Positions 57,854 through 64,000 of a DNA stretch of 64,000 nucleotides are shown here, piece after piece. Both the position numbers and the translations under genes were made by a program. Under the pieces are notes generated by a model, which saw only the letters and a program-made list of their open reading frames with translations, ran no database searches and was not told the origin of the DNA. The stretch is from Streptosporangium saharense (GTDB lineage Bacteria; Actinomycetota; Actinomycetes; Streptosporangiales; Streptosporangiaceae): positions 1-64,000 of the forward strand of contig NZ_JACHJP010000004.1 in NCBI RefSeq assembly GCF_014203715.1, in the 5' to 3' direction. Within the stretch, counting starts at the first letter, position 1, and the number at the start of each line of letters is the position of its first letter.

Positions 57854-59677
57854 TCACTCTGAAGGAACCGGCTGTTGCAGGTACTTCATAAGAGCCAGAT
57901 CCGGCGCTGGAGGAATCTTCACTGATTCGTATTCACCTACCACGACAGAGCCGATATTTCGCAGCGACTCTGATCTGTCATCCCAATAGGCTGAATGCCC
58001 TCCGGGTTCGACGGTGAAATGTCTGGCGCCGAATTTGGGCGCGTAAGGGTCCTCACCGAACGCCCCGATCTGTGCTACGAAGTCGTCAGGTGCCCCGCCG
58101 ATCCACACGTGCGCCGGATCCACTCCCAGGTCGCGGGCATGATCGACTCCGAGGCCGGGGCTTCCGACGAACACCAGATCGTCGGCGAGCTTACCGAAGG
58201 GGCGCCGCACGGCGGCCTGGCCCGTGGTCAGCGAACCGTAACTGTGCCCCACCATGGTCAGGTTGGCCGGGACGTCGGGGGCGTGGGAGGCACGCAGCCC
58301 GTCCACGAAGGAGGCCAGCTCCTTCGCACCGCTCTCCGCGGCTCCCTTGAAAGCCACCGTATGGCCCGGAGTGAAAACCTGACCCATCTGGGGAGCGTCG
58401 TAACCGAGCCAGGCGATGGAGGCGGTCCGCTTCCCAGGACTCAACCTGTAAGCCTGGTCCCAGGTGGTCAGCGCGCGTTTGAAGTCGCCACCTCCCCCCT
58501 CGATCGTGGTAGTGAAACCGGGAACGTACGTCGTGACGTGATTGGCCGTGTCCGGATCACCGTAGGAGACCACCGCCCGGCCCTGTCCGGTCGCGTCGAA
58601 AGCCAGCAACAGCGCCGGGGGCCGACCGTTGCGGCCTCCGTCGGCGCGGGCGGCCTTCACCGCCTCAACCCGAGCCAGCATGGTGGAGTACTCCGCGATC
58701 TTGGTCCCCAGAGCGGTCTTTCCTCCGACTCCCATGAAGCGACCGGGCGGCGGACGAAGTGCGTCCTGCTTCTTGAGCAACTCGGCGCGTTCCTCCCGGA
58801 GCCGCTTCTCCTCAAGGGAGAGGAAGGCCCGATTGGCCGAGTCACGGGTGGCGGAGGGGAGACCGTTGAGGGAGCCGACCACACCCGGCGCCTTGTCAAT
58901 CAGCCGCTGGCGGGCGGCGGGATCCAGCATCCGCCACCAGGCACCGACCCGTCCGGCCAGACCTGCGTCCTTGTCCTGCCGCTGCAGTTCCAGCACCTTG
59001 CCGAGGGTCTTGGGGTCGCCCGTCCGCGCCTGGGCCAGCAGGGTCCCGGCTCCGTTGGCGTCTGGGGCGAAGGCGCCAAACAGCCCGTATCCCACCAGTC
59101 CGGTGGCCAGGTCCGCGCCCATGTCTCCGCCTCCACTCGCGAAGAGGTCCGGGCCCGTCTGCTTGATGACCTCCATGCGCTTGCGCAGTTCACCGGCCTG
59201 GGTAGCGGCCCATGTGCCTGCCTCCCCGACCGTACGGCCGGCCGTCGCCGCCACGCATGCCGCCGAGCACTCGGCGTTCAACCGCGATCCCGCTTCGGGC
59301 AGCGTGTGACCGGCGCGGTCCAGCTCCGCCGTTAAGCGCTCCATCGCCTCGACGTCCATCCCGGCGAACGCGGCTCGTGTGGCGGTGGCGACCTCGATCG
59401 TCGAGGAGAGGCGGGGCGGCCGGGGTGGTGTCTCCCCTCTCTTGGCGATCAGGTCGGCGATCTCTGTGAGCGTCTGCTCGAAGGCCGCCTGTAATCGCCT
59501 GCGCCGTTCTATCAGCTCCTCACCGAACCGAGGCGCCCCACCTCCCACCCAGGCACTCGCCGCCATACTCTGGGCGGCCTTGTCCAGTGCCGAGGCATGG
59601 GTTTCTGCGAGTTCGGCGACCGTGCGGTACGCGGCGAGCAACGGCGCCGCCACAGAGGCCTCACTCGGATTCGTCAC
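57854..59677 (-). CDS. DUF1023-type alpha/beta hydrolase with N-terminal WXG100-like helical region
   Basis: The 607-residue protein has an N-terminal helical region (1-180) containing SMAASAWVGGGAPRFGEE, reminiscent of WXG100/ESX-type hairpins. A linker with WWRMLDPAARQRLIDKAPG leads to a C-terminal DUF1023 alpha/beta hydrolase (about 350-590). Its nucleophile is Ser479 in VGHSYGSLT and the likely catalytic His is His561 in GGHSAYW. There is no signal peptide, so export would depend on a type VII route, consistent with the EspI-like gene at 4 kb but unproven. The promoter region (59680-59740) is AT-rich. A dead partial copy lies at 55381-55630. Confidence 0.85.
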   Translation of the reverse strand: MTNPSEASVAAPLLAAYRTVAELAETHASALDKAAQSMAASAWVGGGAPRFGEELIERRRRLQAAFEQTLTEIADLIAKRGETPPRPPRLSSTIEVATATRAAFAGMDVEAMERLTAELDRAGHTLPEAGSRLNAECSAACVAATAGRTVGEAGTWAATQAGELRKRMEVIKQTGPDLFASGGGDMGADLATGLVGYGLFGAFAPDANGAGTLLAQARTGDPKTLGKVLELQRQDKDAGLAGRVGAWWRMLDPAARQRLIDKAPGVVGSLNGLPSATRDSANRAFLSLEEKRLREERAELLKKQDALRPPPGRFMGVGGKTALGTKIAEYSTMLARVEAVKAARADGGRNGRPPALLLAFDATGQGRAVVSYGDPDTANHVTTYVPGFTTTIEGGGGDFKRALTTWDQAYRLSPGKRTASIAWLGYDAPQMGQVFTPGHTVAFKGAAESGAKELASFVDGLRASHAPDVPANLTMVGHSYGSLTTGQAAVRRPFGKLADDLVFVGSPGLGVDHARDLGVDPAHVWIGGAPDDFVAQIGAFGEDPYAPKFGARHFTVEPGGHSAYWDDRSESLRNIGSVVVGEYESVKIPPAPDLALMKYLQQPVPSE

Positions 59678-59893
59678 CGAGCAATTTCACCAAAAAAATA
59701 CTAGATGATCAATAATCCGATTACTAATCTCTATTTCGCGATGTTGCGATGGCTTGAAGACCGGTCCAGGTCAGGTAGCCGTCGATCAGTTGTGACCGAT
59801 ACCGGGTCACCCTCAAGTCACTTTTGATCGCATGCTGGAGGCCAGGAAGCCGACAAACGGCCTATTATCACCAGCGACGCGCTGAAGCTCAGA

Positions 59894-60090
59894 GTGAGCA
59901 TCCCGAGCCGGGTGGCCAAGTATTTCGCCGGAGAAGAACCGGTGAGCCGTTTCCAGTTCGTTGTCGATCACCGGGGCGCCTTCGGGCGAAGCGACTGTGC
60001 CCGGGTACTGGCGATCTCTCACTCTGGTTTTTTATCGGTGACTCAAGGGCCACCAACGCTGCGGGCCGACCCCGGGGCCCCGGTTAAGGG
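59894..60090 (+). mobile_element. Remnant of an IS3-family transposase (orfB N-terminus)
   Basis: The frame reads VAKYFAGEEPVSRFQFVVDH, then DCARVLAISHSGFLSV and GPPTLRA. This matches the start of IS3-family orfB proteins, where a (F/Y)ID.HR..F....LCR.L..SRSG(Y/F) pattern precedes the integrase core. The DDE core is absent: similarity ends near 60075. No complete inverted repeats are visible. It fits a truncated insertion at the right edge of the accessory patch. Confidence 0.55.
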
Positions 60091-60106
60091 CCCCGGGGTG
60101 GGGGTT

Positions 60107-60580
60107 TCAGCCGAACTGGCCGGGCTGGTAGTCGCCTGCGGGCTGTTGGATGATGACGTTCACCCGGTTGAAGGCGTTGATGAGGGCGATGCTGGAGACC
60201 AGGGCGGTGAGTTGTTCCTCGTCGTAGTACTTGGCGGCGTTCGCCCAGGCCTCGTCCGTGACGCCCCCGGCCGCGTCGGCGATGCGGGTGCCCTGCTCGG
60301 TCAGTTCCAGGGCGGCGCGCTCGGCATCGGTGAAGACCGTGGCCTCCCGCCAGGCCGCGACCAGGTTGAGGCGGACCGAGGTCTCGCCCGCGTGCGCGGC
60401 GTCCTTGGTGTGCATGTCGGTGCAGAAGCCGCAGCCGTTGATCTGGCTGGCGCGGATCTTCACCAGCTCCTGCGTCGTGGCGGGCAGCGTTGACTCCACG
60501 ATCGCCTTGTTCGCCGCGATGAAGTGCTTCACGACCTTCGTCGCGACCGAGCTGCCGAGCGGGTTCAAACGAGCGTCCAT
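60107..60580 (-). CDS. AhpD/carboxymuconolactone-decarboxylase-family protein
   Basis: A 157-residue all-helical protein of the AhpD-like alkylhydroperoxidase family. It contains VKIRASQINGCGFCTDMHTK with the redox CxxC (about residues 51-54) and the downstream His. It is likely a thiol peroxidase or disulfide reductase in oxidative-stress defence. It starts at the ATG at 60580, preceded by GGGAG. It diverges from the TetR gene at 60737, which may regulate it. Confidence 0.9.
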   Translation of the reverse strand: MDARLNPLGSSVATKVVKHFIAANKAIVESTLPATTQELVKIRASQINGCGFCTDMHTKDAAHAGETSVRLNLVAAWREATVFTDAERAALELTEQGTRIADAAGGVTDEAWANAAKYYDEEQLTALVSSIALINAFNRVNVIIQQPAGDYQPGQFG

Positions 60581-60736
60581 CGTGCGCTCCCTGTCGTTGC
60601 CGGTGGTTACACCCTCTAAGACCGAGCGGCCCGTCCGGATGTGACAGGGACGGGACGAATGTGACGCGTGTCTCCCCATCACCCCAGAATCTGGCCGGTT
60701 GGCTCATTTTCTAGCCGGGTGTGTTATTTTTTGGCC

Positions 60737-61339
60737 ATGCGGTCAGAAAATCGGCAGATGTCGTTCATCGAGGAGGCGCGACGGGCGCAGATCATCGCGT
60801 CCGCGATCGAGGTGCTCGCCTCGGTCGGCTTCGCCAAGGCGTCGCTGGCGGCCATCGCCAAGCACGCGGGCATCAGCAAAGGGGTGATCTCCTACCACTT
60901 CGCCGGCAAGGACGAGCTGATGGAGGAGATCGTCAACCAGATCTACACGAAGATCGCCGAGCACGTCGTGGCCAGGCTGGAGGGCCAGACCACCGCCGTG
61001 GGGATGCTGCGCACACACATCCTGTCCGTGGCCGAGCACATGCGCGACCACCGCAGCCAGATCCAGGCGCTGGGCGAGATCTTCCACAACCTGCGCGACG
61101 CCGAGGGCAGGCCACGGTACGGCGCGCACACCAACGAGGAGGTCTACCAGGCGGTCGAGCACATCTACCGGTTCGGCCAGAGCACGGGCGAGTTCCGTGC
61201 CTTCGACCTGCGGATCATGGCGGTCACGCACTCCTCGGCCGTCGACGCCATGTTCGCCTACTGGGCGGTCACCCCCGGCCACGACCTCGACGCGCACGCG
61301 CGGGAACTGGCCGACTTCTTCGAAAGGGCGGCGACGTGA
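60737..61339 (+). CDS. TetR-family transcriptional regulator
   Basis: A 200-residue regulator with the N-terminal TetR helix-turn-helix ASLAAIAKHAGISKGVISYH with FAGKDEL, and a helical ligand-binding domain. The ATG at 60737 follows a T-run; a second ATG at 60758 is possible. The 5' region contains GGCT-N8-AGCC around 60698-60713, a potential operator in a promoter shared with the divergent AhpD-like gene. Its stop overlaps the GTG of the acyltransferase gene, so that gene is a likely target. Confidence 0.92.
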   Translation: MRSENRQMSFIEEARRAQIIASAIEVLASVGFAKASLAAIAKHAGISKGVISYHFAGKDELMEEIVNQIYTKIAEHVVARLEGQTTAVGMLRTHILSVAEHMRDHRSQIQALGEIFHNLRDAEGRPRYGAHTNEEVYQAVEHIYRFGQSTGEFRAFDLRIMAVTHSSAVDAMFAYWAVTPGHDLDAHARELADFFERAAT

Positions 61340-62397
61340 AGGTCGAGACCAGGATAAGACTGTTCGCCGTCGACAACCTGCGCGTGGTGCTCACGATCCT
61401 GGTGGTCCTCCACCACCTCGCGGTCACCTACGGCGACATCAACGCGTGGTACTACTTCGAGCAGGCCAGGGACGCGAGCGGCATCCTCCTCGACATCCTG
61501 GTCATGTTCAACCAGGCGTTCTTCATGGGGTTCTTCTTCCTCATCTCCGGCTTCTTCACCCCCGCCTCCCACACCCGCAAGGGTGGCCGGGCCTTCATGC
61601 GTGACCGGCTCAAGCGGCTCGGCATCCCCCTGCTGGTGTTCATCCTGGTGCTGCGGCCCCTGTTGACCTTCGGGTCCTACAAGGGCGACATGCCTTACTG
61701 GATGTTCTACATCGGCTCGTGGGACCCGGGTCCGATGTGGTTCGTCGAGGTGCTGCTGGTCTTCTCCGCCGTCTACACGCTGTGGCCGAAGCGGGCCGAC
61801 GAGCCGAGGCGCACCGAGCTGACCGTGCGGGCGGTGGTGCTGTTCGTGCTGGGGCTGTCCCTGGCCACGTTCCTGTGGCGGTTCCTGGTGCCCGTCGGGG
61901 TCTACTGGAACGTGGTGGGGCTGCCGACGCCCGCCTACCTGCCGCAGTACGCCTCGATGTTCGTCGTCGGGGTGCTGGCCCACCGGCGTGGCTGGTTCGA
62001 GACGCTGCCCTCCCGAGCGGGACGGCTCGGCCTGCTCGCCGCGGGCGGGGTGACGCTGGTGCTGCTGCCGCTGAGCTGGATGACCCAGGGCGCGCTCACC
62101 CAGGCGCTGACGGCCACGTGGGAGTCGGCGTTCGCGGTCTCGATCATCGTCTGGCTGAGTGTGCTGTTCAGGGACCGGTACAACCGGCAGGACCGGCGTG
62201 GCCGGTTCCTCTCCGACCACGCCTACACGGTCTACTTCGTCCATCCGGTCGTGCTCGTCGCGGTCAGCTACGCGCTGGTCTGGCTGCACACGCTCGCGAT
62301 CGTCAAGTTCGTCATCGCCGCCGCCGTCGCGCTGCCGCTGTGCTGGGGGGTGGCCTGGCTGGTCCGCGCGCTTCCCGGTGCCAAGCGGGTGCTATGA
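61336..62397 (+). CDS. Membrane acyltransferase, acyltransferase-3 family
   Basis: A 353-residue protein with about ten membrane helices. It opens with RLFAVDNLRVVLTILVVLHH, containing the conserved His-rich first helix end of acyltransferase-3 enzymes. GFFFLISGFFTPAS and a C-terminal YTVYFVHPVVLVAVSYAL follow. These enzymes O-acylate surface glycans or exported small molecules; the acceptor is unknown. It starts at GTG 61336 in a GTGA overlap with the TetR stop, so it is translationally coupled to its probable regulator. Confidence 0.9.
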   Translation: MKVETRIRLFAVDNLRVVLTILVVLHHLAVTYGDINAWYYFEQARDASGILLDILVMFNQAFFMGFFFLISGFFTPASHTRKGGRAFMRDRLKRLGIPLLVFILVLRPLLTFGSYKGDMPYWMFYIGSWDPGPMWFVEVLLVFSAVYTLWPKRADEPRRTELTVRAVVLFVLGLSLATFLWRFLVPVGVYWNVVGLPTPAYLPQYASMFVVGVLAHRRGWFETLPSRAGRLGLLAAGGVTLVLLPLSWMTQGALTQALTATWESAFAVSIIVWLSVLFRDRYNRQDRRGRFLSDHAYTVYFVHPVVLVAVSYALVWLHTLAIVKFVIAAAVALPLCWGVAWLVRALPGAKRVL

Positions 62398-63903
62398 ACA
62401 GGTGGTGTCGGTCGCGGGCATGACGCCGTCCACCAGATAGCGGTTGACGACCCTGTCCACGCAGGCGTTCCCGGGGGCGAACAGCCCGGCGTAGACGGTG
62501 TGCCTGAAGGCGCCGCGCAGCGTGACCAGGCGTGATCCGGTCAGCGCCCGGTGGGTGGCGAGCTGGCCCGGGTACGGCGCTCCCGGGTCGCCGGTCGCGC
62601 CGACCATCAGGACCGGCACGTCGTTGCGGACCCGGGTCGGCGGCTCGGCGGGCGCCACGGGCCAGAACGAGCAGGGGGTGAGGTTGCGGATGAGCGGCCC
62701 GAACAGGGGCTCATCCGCCCGATGCGCCTGGATGTCGCGGTAGTAGGCCTCCGGGTCCCGCGAGGCCGCCCGGTCCGCACAGAAGATCGCGTTCTGTACG
62801 GCTGCCGCCCCCTCGGCGTCGGGTGCGGAGAAGCCGGTCAGCACCTGCTCCAGGACCGGAGTCGGGGTGACCTTGATCCCCTTGGCGGCGTCGCCGAGCA
62901 CCCTGACGTCGGCGGCGAAGCTCCCGTAGGCCTCGTCGCTGTCGCCCCCGGTGACGTTGAACATGATCATGGGCAGCACCCGGCTGTCCACCCGGAACCG
63001 GCCGACCTTCAGCGGACCGCGATTGGCCGCCCGGTCGATCCGGTCGATGACGGCCAGCACCTCGCCCGCCGTACGGCCAAGCCGGTAGCGGTCGTGGTGC
63101 CGGGCCGTCCAGGCGGCCCAGTCCCGCATGACCCCGGCGAGGGCGGGTCCCTGGTAGCGGGCCAGGTCGGGGCCGTAGCGATCGACGTCGAGAACGCTGT
63201 CGAGGACGACCCGGTCGGCACGGCCAGGGAACATCTGGAGGTAGACGGCGCCCAGGTAGGTGCCGTACGACGAGCCGAGATAGGACAGCTTCCGCTCGCC
63301 GAGGGCGGCGCGGATCACGTCCATGTCCCTGGCGGTGTTGCGGGTCGAGACGTGGGGCAGCACGTCCCGGTGGACCGCGCAGCGGGCGGCCAGGTCCCTG
63401 GCCAGCGCCGTGGTCCGGTCGAAGGAACGCCGGTCGGGTCCCGCGGAGCCGACGATGGCGCCGGGCCAGCCGCAGTTCAGCGGGGTGCTGCGCCCGACGA
63501 AGCGGGGGTCCATCCCGATCAGGTCATAGCGGGCGGCCACCTCGGGCTCGGCCTTCTTGACCATGAGCGCGAGATAGGTCACGGGGACGCCGGGTCCGCC
63601 GGGGTTGTAGAACAGCGTCCCGCGCCGGTGCGCGGGATCGGTCGCCCTCAGCCGGGACATCGCGACCTTGATGGTCCGCCCGCCGGGACGGCCGTAGTCG
63701 AGCGGCACCGTGACCTCGGCGCACTGCGCCTTCGCCGCGTCCAACTCCTTGCCCGCCTCGTCGTCGGGACCGTTCTGGCAGCCGTGCCAGTCGATCCCCT
63801 GCTTCTCGAACCTGGCCAGACCGTCATCGGCCCGTGCCGTGGCCGTACCGGTAAAAGCTGTAAGCACCGTGGCCAGCACCGCCACCGTCCCGCGTCCGCG
63901 CAT
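62392..63903 (-). CDS. Secreted S33-family alpha/beta hydrolase (tripeptidyl aminopeptidase-like)
   Basis: The 503-residue protein has a signal peptide (RGTVAVLATVLTAFTGTATARA). The hydrolase domain has the oxyanion region TLFYNPGGPGVP, GMDPRFVGRSTPLNC, the nucleophile Ser in SYLGSSYGTYLG, and a C-terminal TAP-like domain with VPVLMVGATGDPGAPYPG and the catalytic His in GAFRHTVYAG. Secreted enzymes of this type remove tripeptides or amino acids from peptide N-termini. The 3' end overlaps the convergent acyltransferase gene by six bases. The start is the ATG at 63903, followed directly by the basic signal region. Confidence 0.92.
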   Translation of the reverse strand: MRGRGTVAVLATVLTAFTGTATARADDGLARFEKQGIDWHGCQNGPDDEAGKELDAAKAQCAEVTVPLDYGRPGGRTIKVAMSRLRATDPAHRRGTLFYNPGGPGVPVTYLALMVKKAEPEVAARYDLIGMDPRFVGRSTPLNCGWPGAIVGSAGPDRRSFDRTTALARDLAARCAVHRDVLPHVSTRNTARDMDVIRAALGERKLSYLGSSYGTYLGAVYLQMFPGRADRVVLDSVLDVDRYGPDLARYQGPALAGVMRDWAAWTARHHDRYRLGRTAGEVLAVIDRIDRAANRGPLKVGRFRVDSRVLPMIMFNVTGGDSDEAYGSFAADVRVLGDAAKGIKVTPTPVLEQVLTGFSAPDAEGAAAVQNAIFCADRAASRDPEAYYRDIQAHRADEPLFGPLIRNLTPCSFWPVAPAEPPTRVRNDVPVLMVGATGDPGAPYPGQLATHRALTGSRLVTLRGAFRHTVYAGLFAPGNACVDRVVNRYLVDGVMPATDTTCS

Positions 63904-64000
63904 CGGACTCTCCTCTCACCTCGTTCGGGGCACGAAGCTAGGCCGGGCGGGTACGGCGGCGCGTCAGTCTGGGGTCTGGTTCTCCCACCCCGCGCCACCT

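Noticed and set aside
59813-60022. A 69-codon minus-strand frame as a small gene
   Set aside because: It is antisense to the IS3-like fragment, has no ribosome-binding site, and shows no similarity.

Overview
This is chromosomal DNA from a high-GC actinomycete, most likely a member of the Streptosporangiales (Nonomuraea/Streptosporangium-like). That placement is an inference. It rests on strong GC3 bias, frequent GTG starts and four-base stop/start overlaps, a Bpa/PafE proteasome activator, CrgA, class E sortase, an EspI-like ATPase, and the actinobacterial cell-wall kinase cluster fhaA-fhaB-pstP-rodA-pbpA-pknA-pknB. Together with serS and pheA, this cluster is usually found in the origin-proximal core of actinobacterial chromosomes.

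Layout. 0-3.7 kb is accessory DNA abutting the 3' end of a tRNA-Ser(UGA). It holds a small lower-GC membrane protein and two decayed copies of a tyrosine-integrase 3' end, which bracket a PD-(D/E)XK nuclease gene. 4-12 kb holds an EspI/MinD-like ATPase with a very long disordered N-terminus, a quinone oxidoreductase, bpa, a HAD phosphatase, a cold-shock gene, serS and pheA. 12-18 kb holds polyprenol-dependent mannosyltransferase-like genes, a large membrane protein, and a GT2 transferase coupled to a STAS protein. 18-25 kb is signalling (a two-component pair, an RsbW-like ATPase, a PAS/GAF histidine kinase) plus a YidC operon and ogt. 25-33 kb holds a TPP-riboswitch-controlled HMP/thiamine permease, an unknown gene behind a decayed copy of that riboswitch, a two-repeat type I-E CRISPR remnant, a PLP decarboxylase, a rhodanese, a cupin gene with tandem operators, an Fpg/Nei glycosylase, TenA and GPP34. 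33-50 kb is envelope biology: LCP, two CNNM/CBS proteins, tRNA-Leu(CAG), the FHA/kinase/PBP operon, sortase E, CrgA, rhomboid and PPIase. 50-55 kb holds assorted regulators and enzymes plus a GH25 lysozyme. 55.2-60.1 kb is a second accessory patch: a pseudogene fragment, an orphan protein, a lipoprotein paired with a DUF1023-type alpha/beta hydrolase, and an IS3 remnant. 60-64 kb holds an AhpD-like protein, a TetR/acyltransferase pair and a secreted S33 peptidase.

How the genes work together. The 37.6-46.3 kb operon couples Ser/Thr phosphorylation (PknA, PknB, PstP, FHA readers) to elongation or septal peptidoglycan synthesis (RodA/FtsW and PbpA), with CrgA, LCP, GH25 and sortase nearby. Thiamine salvage appears twice (cytX and tenA). 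The two accessory patches and the CRISPR remnant record past element integration and defence. The most unusual items are the nuclease cassette between duplicated integrase ends, the degenerate second TPP riboswitch, and the decayed duplicate of the DUF1023 hydrolase.
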